A stretch of 64,000 bases of DNA, from positions 2,418,001 to 2,482,000 of the forward strand of contig JAITYX010000034.1 in assembly GCA_021018815.1 (NCBI GenBank). The letters run 5' to 3'. This DNA comes from Talinum fruticosum (taxonomy: Eukaryota > Streptophyta > Magnoliopsida > Caryophyllales > Talinaceae). The position numbers were made by a program, and so were the translations under genes. A model generated the notes under the pieces. It did no database searches and was not told the DNA's origin. It worked only from the letters and a program-made list of their open reading frames with translations. Of the stretch, positions 1 to 11,213 are shown one piece after another. Every line of letters starts with the position of its first letter. Positions within the stretch are counted from its first letter, which is position 1.

Positions 1-600
1 TTTACTCGACTATTGCGGGAAAGAAGTCTACTTCGTAGCCCTCGAGGATGTCGTACAAAGCTTTTAGATGCTTGGAGTTGGGTTCTCCTTGCTAGAGTGC
101 TATGAGAAGAAAGTTCTCATCAGCGAGAAAACAAAGAAGGCATGCTTCAATTTGAGTTGGGTCACGAGAGAAGTTTTTACGTGACCCGAGGAATTCTTTA
201 GCGTACTTCTCAAAGAAGTCATCAGCAACCTCGTTGAAAGGTATGGGGTTGTTGTTCAAGAACATAGAAGAGACTTTAAAGAGGCGATGGAGAAGAGAGG
301 TGTTGATGCGAACGGTTATGTTTTGAACTCGTGAGGTGAGGATACCCTCGGATCTAGAGAGATTAGAATAGAACTTAGAAATGAGTTATGGGTAAATGAA
401 GTCGCTGAAATAGAGGAAATTGTAAACCCCTGTTGATTTGATATGGGCCAACCACGAGAACTTTGTGGTCGGGAAGAATTTGTCATCCAATGTTAGGTGT
501 TGGGTGACAAGAGGTTTAGAAGCGAGTGGATGGGCCTTCCTGGCTTTTAGTATGAGGTTTCTTGGTGGTTGAACCAAGAAAATCGGAGTCGGAACCTCTT
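1..600 (-). pseudogene. Envelope-like ORF of the sirevirus (putative plant transposon protein domain), partial
   Basis: The minus-strand translation reads through LILKARKAHPLASKPLVTQH (about 580-490) and, after one in-frame stop near 386, continues as LISKFYSNLSRSEGILTSRV and a leucine-rich stretch. The FY-N-L block followed by a charged segment is the pattern I know from the plant transposon protein domain found in SIRE1-type envelope-like ORFs. It lies directly downstream of pol in the same orientation, where such ORFs sit. No clear ATG is visible, and the 3' part is off the window. The role of these proteins in plants is unknown; an entry function has only been suggested by analogy. Stops show that the copy is broken. 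Confidence 0.55.
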
Positions 601-603
601 TTT

Positions 604-668
604 GGTATGTTTGATGTGAAAGAGAGAGAGAGAGATGAACTTTTGAGAGAGAGAGAGAGTGAGTGATA
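604..668. repeat. GA/CT microsatellite tract
   Basis: Two interrupted runs of GAGAGA lie in what would be the 5' leader of the env-like transcript on the minus strand. CT-rich leaders are common in plant genes, so the run may be part of the transcription unit. Confidence 0.8.
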
Positions 669-870
669 GCCCTACGAAAGTGAGCAAAAAAAAGAATGAA
701 AGAGTAAAAGAGAGAGAGCTGAGAATGACAGAGCTTACTTGAGATGAACTTTATTTAGCTTGAGAGTGACGAGAGTTTCTTTGATCGTAGAGAGCTTGCT
801 TCAAGTTGGAGTAATTGCGAGAGTGAAAGTAAGTAGAGAGTAAAGCAACGAAATGAAGGAAAATAGATGT

Positions 871-878
871 TATTTATA
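871..878 (-). promoter_or_regulatory. TATA box upstream of the env-like ORF
   Basis: The minus strand reads TATAAATA here, about 290 bases upstream of the env-like ORF. It is followed by a pyrimidine-rich leader (CT runs on the minus strand, 604-668). Together these look like a plant core promoter and 5' UTR, placed between pol (ends 1283) and the env-like ORF. Confidence 0.4.
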
Positions 879-1282
879 GAAAAATAATCGTCCTTCGGTA
901 TTCGTTCGACTCGGCTTCTTCGACGGTCACCTCGGACCGGTGTGGCTGTTACGCTCTCCAACGGTTAAAATTCCAACGATTGTCTCTCAACGGCTAGTTG
1001 TCTTATCAATGCGCACGAGAGAGAGAGAAAAAGAAAGATTTTAAAAGGAATTTCTGAAATTCTCCACCGATCTAGAGATGATTTCGGAAGTTTGATGTCC
1101 ATTTTTCTCAAAGTCCGAGTCGAGTCGACTCGGTTAAGTTTCGAGTGACTCGAAACCTCAAACAACTAATAACTATTAGCTTAGTATCACTGGTTTAAGC
1201 TGAACTAATGGCTATTAAAGAAAGTAAGCACACAACACATAATCATGCAAGGTAATTTCACTTATAAAAGCACATAATTATG

Positions 1283-1700
1283 CATTAATCATACCAACCT
1301 CATTCCTGATAAAGTAAAACTGATCCTCACTAAGGGGCTTAGTAAAGATATCAGCTAATTGAAGATTGGTAGGAATGAATTCAAGTTCAATATCACCCTT
1401 TTCAGAATGATCTCTCGGAAAATGATACCGACCCCAATATGTTTAGTCTTTGAGTGCTTGAACTGGATTCTTGATGATGCTGATTACACTTTGATTATCA
1501 TACTTGATTGGAACTGATTTGAATGAAAGTCTAAGATCTCTCAAGTGTTTCTTTATCCATAAAATCTGAGCGCAGCATGCTCCAGCTGCAATATACTCAG
1601 CTTCAGCAATTGATAGAGCTGCGAGTTTTGCTTCTTTGAGTGCCAAGATGTCGGGGATTGACCAAGAAACTGGCATGCTCCTGAGGTTCTCTTTCTATCT
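1283..1700 (-). pseudogene. Copia RNase H and pol C-terminus (sirevirus)
   Basis: The minus-strand translation shows AALSIAEAEYIAAGACCAQ, the RNase H core with its SxAEAEY motif, then IKYDNQSVISIIKNPV. After a frameshift comes LADIFTKPLSEDQF, the typical end of copia polyproteins, with a stop at about 1283. RNase H removes the RNA strand from the RNA/DNA hybrid during reverse transcription. The stop before the C-terminal block and the frame changes make it a pseudogene. Confidence 0.85.
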
Positions 1701-2094
1701 ACTTTGTACCGAGCATAGTCAGCATCCGAGTATCCAATGAGAGTCGGTTCGAGTCTCTAGAGTACCATAGACCCAAATTCCGAGTCCCTGCAAGATATCC
1801 GAATATTCTCTTCACCATAGTGAGATGTGATTCTTTTGGATTAGATTGAAATCTTGCACACAAACAGACACTAAACATTATGTCTAGCCTACTGGAAGTA
1901 AGATAGAGCAAAGATCCAATCATACCTAGGTAGAGTTTCGATCTACTACTTTACCTTTCTCGTCTTAGTCCGGTTTTATGCTTGTTGCTCATAGTTGTTG
2001 CTTGCATGTTTTGCATCTTGAAGTTTGTACTTCTTTAACGGCTCCTTGGTGTACTTTGATTGATGGACATAGCTGTCATCTTTGTCTTGCTTGA

Positions 2095-3672
2095 TGAAGA
2101 CTCGGACACTGCTTAATACTTTTCCGAGTTATGAAAAAGGAATTAGGTATAACGATTTCATACATGTAGAGTTTTGATTCCAAGGCATTCTCTGTGTCCT
2201 AGAAACTTAGTTGGATAAAATAGTATTTTCTCTAAGTGATACATCTTTCACGTATCATATTTATCGCTTTTACGTAGCGACTTAGAAAATTGGTTCTTTA
2301 TTACGAGTCCATCCTCACTCAGATTAATCGCATTTTTATATATACCGGTATTCACTTGTTTCTCACTCAGAATCGACTTATGGTTATTTGTTCTATTTCG
2401 TTATAGTCGGTATTCTTAGTTTATTTCATGCTTAGTCTATATCAAGTTAATCTTCTACGATATTCGTTATCGAACTTGATTCTTCGCTTACACTAAGTCG
2501 GATGGAATTACGAATATCATGGATATTAGACTCGGAAAATTCCATTTCATTTCGACTCGGATAATCTGTTGCTTAACTACTATAATTATTTTATTATCTG
2601 CGTCTAATCTTGGGCCAAAGTATTCTATACTTTGAGAACCAAAATTGATTTACTTTTGTAGGTTATTCAATCGAGGATACATTTTTCAAAATACAAAAGT
2701 AGCTGAAGCTTGAACGTCAAATCACCAGCGAGACATGGCTCTTCACCTTCCCTGCTCCGAGTCCCGAGAAGATTGTGTCGGAAGCCATGCGCTTCCATAT
2801 CCGGAAAACTGGAACGCCAAGCTTAACGGTGGTTTTCACCTCATTTTCAAGACACTACCGATGGTTTTGGGACTTTCAAGAGAGTTAAACCGTTGTCCAA
2901 CGTTCATATTTCAACGGACACTTTACGAGCACTCGGAAAGCCTCTATCAACGGTCATAGAAGACTCTCGGTCGGCGAGATGAAGATAACGGCTACTCTGC
3001 TTGGTTATCTATAAATAGAAGCCACTTCACAAGACTTGAAGGTTGCCGAACATATTGTTTATACACATACTTGATCAAAGTTATTGTATTCACTTTCAAT
3101 CTTCAACTTACAACTCCCACTCTGTAATTCATTACTTTCTAAGTTGTAAGGTCTTGTACTTAGTTACAAACTCTTCTTACATTCTTTGTAAGGTCCCTTG
3201 ACTAAGTCTGTAAAGGTTAACTCGGCTTAGTTGTCCCTAAGCTGTAAGGGTTATCTCGGCTAGGAATTACTAGATCGAGATAAGGGAACTTCGAGTCTAG
3301 GAAAACTTGTATAGAGTTGTCTAAGGGAGCAACTCGGGTTCGATCGAGTTCACGGTATTTTGTGGACTCAAAATAGTGGATTTGACTTCGTGTTTGGATT
3401 GACACGGGCCGTGGTTTTCTGCCCCGAGGAGGGTTTCCACGTAAAATCTTAAGTGTTATCTTTACGAGTTCATTCTAGACTCGGACGGCTTTCTTGCTCT
3501 TGTTTCTTCGATTCATTGCTTTACGAGTCCAATCTTTTCGACCACTGTTGATAGACTCGAGAATCTGTCTTTGTCTCTTTTACGCGCAAATTTGTGAGTT
3601 TTCACAAAGAATTTTCTATCACCCTATTCACCCCCTCTAGGATGACTTAGACTCTCCCCGAGCAAACCTTCA
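2095..3672 (+). mobile_element. Solo LTR of a copia (sirevirus-type) element with 5-bp target duplication
   Basis: The segment begins TGAAGACTCGG and ends GAGCAAACCTTCA. It is flanked on both sides by CTTGA (2090-2094 and 3673-3677), and removing it plus one CTTGA restores continuity of the host reverse transcriptase reading. It is 1578 bp, contains a TATA box (TATAAATA, 3010-3017) and belongs to the family of the LTR at 7945-9476 but in opposite orientation. It holds no internal element sequence. A full element therefore inserted here and was reduced to one LTR by LTR-LTR recombination. Confidence 0.92.
3010..3017 (+). promoter_or_regulatory. TATA box of the solo LTR
   Basis: TATAAATA lies about two thirds into the LTR. 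The same box in the same context (CTATAAATAGAAGCCACTTC) recurs at 10190-10197 in the related plus-strand LTR, so it is a conserved LTR promoter element. Confidence 0.6.
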
Positions 3673-4739
3673 CTTGATTTGTAGACCAAGGAAGAAATTG
3701 AGTTCTCCCATCATACTCATTTGGAATTCTGTCTCATTAACTCGGAAAAATCTCGACACGAGAATTTCATTAGTAGCTCCAAAAATTATGGCATCTACAT
3801 AGATCTAAGCAATAAGAAAGTCTTTCCCCTTGGTTTTTATAAAAAGAGTCTTGTCAATCTGACCTCTTTTAAAATCATTTTTAACCAAGAAATTGCTCGA
3901 GTCTTTCATACCAAGCTTTGGGAGCTTGTTTAAGACCATAGAGAGCTTTTTGCAATTTGAAAACATGATTTGGAAATTCGAGTTTTCAAATCCAGGGAGC
4001 TGCTCAACATAGACTTTCTCTTCAATGAAACCATTGAGAAAACTAGATTTAACATCCATTTGATATAACTTGATATTCATGCTAGATGCAAATGCTAATA
4101 AGATTCTAATAGCTTTAATTCGGCAACGAGATGCAAAGGTTTCCCCACAATCAATCTCTTTTTCTTGATTGTAACCTTGAGCCACAAGTCTAGCCTTATT
4201 TCTTACTACCATCCCACATTCATCCAATTTGTTCTTGAAAACCCATTTGGCTCTTATGACTGGGTGGTCGGAAGGTCGTTTGGTCAAAGTCTAGACTTGG
4301 TTTCTTTCGAATTGATTGAGTTCCTCTTGCATGGCCTCTACCCATTCAAGTTCATTAAGGGCCTCTAGTGCATTTCGGGTTCAATTAATGATATGAATGC
4401 AGTGAATGCACATAGGATTTGAAGAGAGGAATGAGTTCTTACCCCACTTGTTGATATCGGATAATATGTTTTCTAGTGGGTGACTAGAAGCATACTCGAA
4501 TGCTTTACCTATTCTTTGGTTCACAAGATCTGTAGGTTGAATTGGTTGATCTTTAGTAGTACTGTTCCGAGTGAGCTTGTTCATCCGATTGACCTTCAAC
4601 ATTCTGAGTTGGCTCTTGAGTCGTCTCATTTTGAGTCATGTTGTTCTAAGTCACTTCGTTACGAGTGACTTCGTTCGAGTGACATTGATTTGATTCTTGA
4701 TAAGCTCATTTTCATCAAGATCATCATCTCTGCTGAGCT

Positions 4740-5690
4740 TTAGTTCTAAGAATGTTGACTGACTTGGTTTTCCTGTTCAATCTCATCAAACACAACGTGG
4801 ATGCTTTCTTCCACTTTGTTAGTTCTTTTATTGAAAATACGATATGCTTTGCTATGAGATGAATAACCAAGAAAAACACCTTCATCCGACCGAGCATCAA
4901 ACTTGGTCGGGTGATCCTTACCATTGTTGTGAATGAAACACTTACATCCAAATGGTTTGAAGTATGAAATTTTGGGTTTCTTCCCTTTGTAGAGCTCGTA
5001 TGGAGTTTTCTTCACGATGGGTATGATGAGGCATCCGTTCAACGTGTAGTTTCGTTGTGTTGATTGCCTCGGCCTATAAATAGTAGGGTAGATTATGTTC
5101 AATCATCATTGTCCGAGCTATTTCTTCAAGAGTTCGGTTCTTCCTCTCAACCACTCCATTTTATTGAAGAGTTCTTAGTGATGAGAAGTTGTGAGAGATG
5201 TCATTCTTGTCACGAGAACTCTACAAGTTCCGAGTAGTCGAACTCCCTTCCATGGTCGGTTCGAATCCTCCGGATCCGAGTCTAAGACTCAACTTGGATT
5301 TTCCTCCGGAGCTTGCTTGAACTCTTTAAATGCTTCATTTTTGTGCTTAAGAAAACACACCCGGGTAAATCGTGAGTAGTCATCAACAATAACAAGCACA
5401 TATGATTTACCTCCGAGACTCTTGACAGGGATTTCACCACATAAATCCATATGCAACATTTCAAGCACCTTGGATGTGGAAATAGTTTTTAGAGATTTGA
5501 AAGATGATCCGACTTGTTTCCCTTTTGTGCATGCTTCACAAATTTTATCTTTTTAAATGCACGGTTAGGCAATCCTTTAACTAAACCATGAGATGTAAGC
5601 TTCTTAATGGTATGCATGCTAACATGACCTAGTCTACGATGCCATGTCCATGAATCATCATGAAGAGATGCTTTTAAACAATATAAATTC
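4740..5690 (-). pseudogene. Copia integrase (sirevirus)
   Basis: The zinc-binding HHCC region is visible in pieces (LGHVSMHTIKKL and CEACTKGKQVGSSFKS, about 5640-5500). The core follows with LEMLHMDLCGEIPVKSLGGK and VDDYSRFT (first catalytic Asp), then NGVVERKNR (catalytic Glu region, about 5160-5135). A long open stretch (4746-5102) holds the C-terminal part: KKTPYELYKGKKPKISYFKP and GVFLGYSSHSKAYRIFN, typical of copia. Integrase inserts the cDNA into the host chromosome. Frameshifts near 5540 and stops at 5465 and 5160 break it. Confidence 0.9.
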
Positions 5691-6100
5691 GACTCGGGTC
5701 GAGAAGAGGAATAGTATAAGTGTTACCCGATCTCTTACCCGAGAGCTTGATCTCGTTGGTAACATCATCGAGAGATATAACAATTGGCCTGAGTGAATCT
5801 TACCTCTTGACCTTTGTCACATAGTTGAGAGATGTTGAGCGGATTGTACTTTAACCCTTTGAGAAGGTATACTACGCCGACCAGTTGCTTCCTTTTCCAA
5901 TCTTGCCTATCCCAATTATCTTGCCCTTGTTGTCATCTCCAAACATGACTTTTCCTCCCTTGTAATCTTCTAACTCGGAAAAGAGTCTTGAATCACCTGA
6001 CATATGTCGTGAGCATCCACTTGTCTAGGTACCAATGCCCTTTTGTTCTTTTCGAGCCACCAGCAAGTCGAAACAAACTAACCTTTCTCACTTCCTCTAA
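5690..6100 (-). pseudogene. Copia aspartic protease (sirevirus), active site altered
   Basis: The region around 6025-5990 reads TSGCSRHMSGDSRLFSELE, continuing as GGKVMFGDDNKGKIIGIGKI. In sireviruses the active-site block is D-S-G-C-S-R-H-M; here the catalytic Asp codon reads Thr, with a stop just before it. The protease would cut the Gag-Pol polyprotein. The element lies between gag and integrase as expected. Confidence 0.8.
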
Positions 6101-6749
6101 CGAACCCGAGTAACTCCCTTTCTTGTGGTCCTTTTCTAAGGAAGTAGACTCTTGGGAACCCAGATTTGAATAACTTTGGGTTTGGTCCGATTCTAAGTCT
6201 TTCTTTTAGAGAGCTGAGTCTATGTCTCTTTCTTCGAAAAGTTTTTCTTTTATAAAACGATGGAGAAGGTTTTCTCCTGTAAGTTGGTCCAGGCTCGGTT
6301 CTCCTTTCATTTTTATGAATGGGATCGTGCTCATCCTTCCCAAACTTCACAGTTCTTGAGTCCTTTTTGAAAAGTTACGAGTATGAATTGGATTCCTCCT
6401 CTTTGTTAAAACCAAGACCTTTTTTCTAAAGGAGACACTTTGAGATCCTAAGAGCATATCAAGGTTTTTCTAACCATGAGTAAATTTTAAAACAAGCTCT
6501 TGAGACTCGTTGAGCTTTTGCTTCGATTGCTCATTTTCTCTTTTGAGTGACTCGGACTCGGTCTCATTGGATTGAGCACTAGTCTTGAGCTCTCTTAGAG
6601 TAAGTCTCAGCTTTTCCAATTCATTTTTCAAAGAGATGCTCTCGAAGTAATTGACTCAAGTCGTTCTTTAAACCGAGAAGAATCGAATTGGACTTTTCTT
6701 CCAAAGTAAAAATATATTTGGCTAAATCAACTTCGGAGAATTTAAGAAA

Positions 6750-7885
6750 GTATTCAATTACCTCCTGAGGATTTGTTTCCTCATCTGTCCGAGTGATCCG
6801 AGTCTAACTCGATTCGACTTCTAAGTTTGAGAGTGTCATTAGACATTTTGAATCATCCGAGTCCTCACCATCTTCGATGAGTCTTCATCACTCTAAGTGG
6901 CCATCATAGCCTTTTTCTTCTTTTTGTCCCTCTTTATCATGGGACGAGTCCTTGACTATATGTTAATTGCTGCCACATTTAAAACGAGCCGAGTTCTTAG
7001 TTAAAGATAACTTTGAAGGGGAAGAGTGTTTACCTTTTCTATCCTTCTTGTCTTTCTTGTAGAACTCTTCTCTTGGCTTCTTATCCCATCTTTTGTGCTT
7101 CATCATTCTTTTGAAGCCTCTAACAATGAGTGCCATGGGATCCTCTTCTAAGTCGGAGGAACTCGGATTTGCTTCTCTATCTTCCGAGGCCTTCGATGCT
7201 AATGTTCTTTTTAGTGCTCGACCTCTACATCCTCCTCTTCCAGGTGGATCTCATGTGTGAGTAGCTTCCTAATGAGTTTGTATGGCTTCAGTAAGGACAG
7301 GTTCCGAGCCTCTTCGATGGCTGTCACCTTGGACCCCATCTTCTCTTGGGTAGACTTCGAGTATCTTTCCGCACATTTCCTCATAGGAAATTTTTCTACC
7401 CGAGATTTAAGATTGTTAGTGATCTCGGTGAAGCGGATGAACATCCGAGTGATGTTCTCTTACGCTCTGTCTTGAACAGCTCGTACTTGTGAAGATATTA
7501 GCTTATCTTCACTTGTCCGACCTGGCTTGTGCCTTCATAAGTGTTGACAAGTGTGTCCCATACTTCTTTAGCTGTGTCACGGCTGATACTTGGTTGTATT
7601 CTTCGAGCTGATGGCGCACATCGGAATGTTCATCGCCTTGAAGTTCTTTCGAACTTCTCCGCTTCATCAATGGTATACTCGAACTTTGTTTTGGGCACGA
7701 GCCTTGTTTCTTCCGTCTTCATGGGAAAGTAGCTGCCTTCTTTTATGATATTCAAGACATCTTCGTCGTGATCAAGCGGAAAACATTCCATGAGCTTCTT
7801 CCGAGTACATGAAATTAGATCCTTTGAACTTTGGTGGTCTGCTGGAAGATCTTCCTTCATCGAACTCTCCATTGTTACGAGCCAT
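6750..7885 (-). pseudogene. Copia Gag (sirevirus), degenerate
   Basis: The start is the ATG at 7885, 46 bases downstream of the primer binding site, with MARNNGEFDEGRSSSRPPKF as N-terminus. The RPPxFxGSNF motif is the usual start of sirevirus/copia Gag. A frameshift follows within 35 codons and the body continues in another frame (7872-7630) and then a third. A zinc-knuckle remnant (RFKCGSN, stop, HIVKDSS, about 6995-6940) lies in the C-terminal half after a basic stretch (KKPREEFYKKDKKDRKGKHS). Gag packages the RNA. Many stops show decay. Confidence 0.75.
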
Positions 7886-7930
7886 TTGATCTTTACACCT
7901 TTAGCTGGTTAGATCCTTTCTTAAAGACTA

Positions 7931-7942
7931 GGCTCGATACCA
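7931..7942 (-). other. Primer binding site of the sirevirus
   Basis: The minus strand reads TGGTATCGAGCC, close to TGGTATCAGAGC, the common plant site complementary to the 3' end of initiator tRNA-Met. It sits two bases inside the LTR end at 7945 and 46 bases before the gag ATG. Confidence 0.75.
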
Positions 7943-7944
7943 GC

Positions 7945-9476
7945 TGAAGGTTTGCTCTTGAAGAGATTAAGTCACCCTAGAGAGGGGGTGAATAGGGTGA
8001 TGGGGAAATTTGAACAAGTAATGGAACAAAAAACTAGACGGAACTCTAAGGAGAGTCCGAGTTTAGATTGAACTCAAAAAGTACTAACTCGGAAAAATTA
8101 CGTGGAAACCCTCCTGGGGCGGAAAACCACGATCGGTGTTAATCCAAGCACCAAGTCAAATCCACTATTTTGAATCCACAAAATACAGTAGAGAGACTCA
8201 ACCAGAATTACTCCCTTAGACAATTCCTTACAAGATTTTTCTAGACTTAGAAATTCCCTTATCCGATCTAGTACTTCCTAACAGAGGTAACCTTTACAAT
8301 TAGGGACAACCGATCCGAGTTAACCTTTACAACTCAGTCAAGGGACCTTATTCAAAAAGTAAGAATGAGTGTTTGTAACATATTACAAAACCTTACAACT
8401 CATAAAGATTTTAAATATAGAGTTGGAGTTGTAAGTAGAAGATATAGTATGAAATACAATGACTTTTGCTTAAGTGCGTGTATTGACAGTTGATTCAGTA
8501 ATCTTCAAGTCTTGAGAGTTGGCTTCTATTCATAGGTAACCAAGCAGATTAGTCGTTGTGACTATCTTCCGACTGGAAGTCCTTTGTGACCGTTGCAATG
8601 GTTTTTCCGAGTCACTCGGAAAATCTCCGTTGAGGTGTGAACGTTGGGCAACAGCTCTTGACTCCTTTGAAAGTCCCAATCCACTGGTGGTGTCCGAAAA
8701 GTAGGGTGGAAACCACCGTTGAACTTAGCATTGCGGATTTCCAGCTTTGGTAACGGACAACCCCGACACAATGTCCGGTCTTCGATCAAAGGTAGAAAAA
8801 GCCTTGTCTGCTTGGTGATTTGACATCTTGAAGCCGGTTACTTTTGTATTTTGAAAAATAGGATAGCCTCGTTTGAATAACCTACAAAAGTAAATCAATG
8901 TGGTTCTCAAAGTATAAAATACTTTGGTCCAAGATTAGACACGAGATAATAATTTAATTAAGATAATTAAGTGCATAATTTTCTTAGTCCTAAAACAGTG
9001 GAATTTTCTAAGTCTAATATCCATTATACTCAAATTCCATTTGAGTCGATCTAGAAGTAAAGCAAGTCGGATAAAGAACATCAAAGTAGAAAGACTTGAT
9101 CTAGACTGCCAATGTTCAAACCAAGCATGTTGACTTAGAAAGTTGAATTAACACAATAATTCAATCAAACTTAGATCAAGAAGTTAGACTCGAGTTTATG
9201 CACATTAGAGTGAGTGTTTGAACATGCAATATATATGAGTATTGTCCGAGTGACTCGGAACTGTGTATGAGCAGATTATGCTTTCGAGTCGAGTCGAGAA
9301 TCAAGTGAGAACATATGCGATAGTTTCGTAACACTCATAAAAAATTCTATATCATCGAGAAAAGCTTCTAAGACGAGATAGAATGACTTTTAATCAAAAC
9401 CTTATAAGAGATGAAGTCTTATACCTGGTTCTTTGATGGAACTCAGAATGATGTATATGTAAGGTCTAAGTCTTCA
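7945..9476 (-). repeat. 5' LTR of the sirevirus (minus orientation)
   Basis: In element orientation it starts TGAAGACTTAG (9476) and ends GAGCAAACCTTCA (7945), matching the ends of the 2095-3672 LTR. The conserved end block (caccctattcaccccctc in element sense) and the AAAGTATAAAATACTTTGG stretch (about 8911-8929) recur in all copia LTR copies here. It is 1532 bp. Substitutions and small indels relative to the solo LTR are visible throughout, so both are old or from different subfamilies. Confidence 0.9.
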
Positions 9477-10776
9477 ACTCGGACATCACTCGGAACCATC
9501 GCATGCTCAAATAATTTCTCTAACACTTTCATTCCGAGCACCGACTTTGTATTTCGACGCAAAGTGAATTGTAGCGCTAATTCTTTACTCTAAGTCGGTT
9601 TATTTCCTTGAGAATTATTTGACCAGATCAAGTTGTTATACTCGATATTCTATTCTTTCTAACTTGATTATTTTAGGATTGACTCAAGATGGAATTTGAG
9701 CATATTGAATACTAGACTCGGAAAATTCCATTCTTTAAGGCCAAAGATAATTAAGCATTTAATTACTCCGATTTAATTATTATTTTTGCCTAATCTTGGA
9801 CCAAAGTATTTTATACTTTGAGAACCAATGTGGTTTGATTTTTAGGTTATTCAAACGACGCTAATATATTTTTAAATTACAAAAGCAATCGGCTTCTAGG
9901 CGTTAATCACCAGCGAGATAAGTTTTAGCTACTTTTGGACATGGCTTAGATACCATGTTAGGGTTGTTTGTTTCCAAAACTAGAAAACTCAAACCCTAGG
10001 CCTAACGGTTGTTTTCACCTCGGTTTTTAGTCACCACCAAGTGATTGGACCATCTTTTGGAGCCAAGAGGCGTTGCACAATGTTCACAGCCCAACAGATC
10101 TTTTACGAGCGACTCGGAAGAGCCGTTACAATAGCTAATGAAGACTTCTGTCCGGAACCAAGATTCAACAATCATTCTGCTTGGTTTTCTATAAATAGAA
10201 GCCACTTCACAAGACTAGAAGATTAATGCACCTATTACTGAACACATTGTTGCACCTATTGTTGATCACTTACTTAGTGCATACATGTTAATCTTCTGTT
10301 TACAACTCTAAATCTGTATGTAATATTCTCTCGAGTTGTAAAGAAAGTCTTGTAATCAATTACATACCTCTCTTACTTTCTTAGTAAGTCCCTTAACTAA
10401 GTCTGTAAGGGTTAACTCAGCTCGGTTTTCCTGATTATAAAGGTTACCTCAATCGAGAAGTACTTGATCGGATAAGGGAACTTCTAAGTCTAGGAAAACT
10501 TTGTAAGGAATTGTTTAAGGGAGCAATTCTGGTTGAGTTAGTCCTCTGTACTTTCTCGGATTCAAAATAGTGGATTTGACTTGCTGCTTGGATTAGCACT
10601 ATCCGTGGTTTTTGCCCCAGGAGAGTTTCCACGTATATCTGTGTTTTATCTTTCTAAGTTCAATCTAGACTCAAAATTTGCTTTGTATAATTGTTTGTCC
10701 AAAAAGTGCTTAAATTTCCTCATCACCCTATTCACCTCCCCTACGGTGACTTAGACTCTCCACGAGCAAACCTTTA
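9477..10776 (+). repeat. 5'-truncated copia LTR (plus orientation)
   Basis: The 3' two thirds match the solo LTR at 2095-3672 in the same orientation, including the segment around TAGACTCGGAAAATTCCATT (about 9712), the TATA box at 10190-10197 and the end block before GAGCAAACCTTTA at 10776. The first 300 or so bases expected in this LTR are missing, because the minus-oriented LTR 7945-9476 begins there. The simplest reading is that the sirevirus inserted into this older LTR. The missing 5' part would then lie left of the window. Confidence 0.75.
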
Positions 10777-11213
10777 CCCCTCATCCGAGCTTCAGGAAAA
10801 TAATTAAGTCAAGCTCGGGATGCCCCGCCGAACTTCGGATCCAAGAAGTGGTTAAGTTTAGGCACCCTGCTAGACTTCAAACTATACTACGCGAGTCAAG
10901 TTCAAGCTCCCCGCTAAGCTACGGACCAAGCATGTGGTTCAAGTTAGGCACACCAATCCGAGCTTCAAGACTTTATTTAGCCAAGTTCAGGAATTAGCTA
11001 CGTGGATTTCAAACTTCGTTAGTCAAGTCCAGGTTCCCCTGTTAGAGTTCAAGTCAAAAGGCAACTAATTCTAGATGCATTGATGCAATTGGCATCGAAG
11101 CAACGAGTAAGTACCCTTTAGTGTCTACTTTCACCTTCGTTTCGGACTCGGTCAAACACTTGTTTTGACCGGCGCTTTCATGGCTTAAATTGCCAAAACG
11201 CTGCGTTTGGTCC
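10777..11213 (+). other. Tat-type Ty3/gypsy 3' internal remnant with repetitive CAAGTTCAAG motif
   Basis: No gene is visible. The stretch repeats degenerate units built on 'aagctacggaccaag' and 'caagttcaagctcccc'. It ends in a block (agtaagtaccctttagtgtctact, about 11107-11130) that is the reverse complement of the block flanking the LTR at 20908. There it lies just before the polypurine tract. So it is the 3' internal end of a plus-oriented Tat-like element. Confidence 0.5.

Larger units (their letters stand above)
1700..4290 (-). pseudogene. Copia reverse transcriptase (sirevirus), split by a solo LTR
   Basis: The N-terminal half (about 4287-3678) shows ARLVAQGYNQEKEIDCGETF, YQMDVKSSFLNGFIEEKVYV and the catalytic box, here YVDA in place of YVDD. 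It continues ATNEILVSRF and MGELNFFLGLQIK. At that point the 2095-3672 LTR interrupts it. The sequence resumes at 2094 with KQDKDDSYVHQSKYTKE and runs to MIGSLLYLTSSRLDIMFSV and the connection to RNase H. Apart from one 5-bp duplication the two halves join exactly. The change in the second catalytic Asp, several stops and the insertion all show a dead enzyme. Confidence 0.9.
1..9476 (-). mobile_element. Sirevirus-like Ty1/copia retrotransposon, left-truncated by the window edge
   Basis: On the minus strand the order is 5' LTR (7945-9476), initiator-tRNA primer binding site, gag, protease, integrase, reverse transcriptase, RNase H and then an envelope-like ORF that runs off the window. This is the copia order (integrase before reverse transcriptase) with the extra 3' ORF known from SIRE1/Maximus-type sireviruses. 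All coding parts carry stops and frameshifts, so the copy cannot act on its own. A plus-strand solo LTR (2095-3672) sits inside its reverse transcriptase. The 3' LTR must lie left of position 1. The bases next to the 5' LTR (ACTCG, 9477-9481) are the expected target duplication, but the other copy is outside the window. Lineage assignment rests on motif recognition and on the env-like ORF. Confidence 0.85.
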
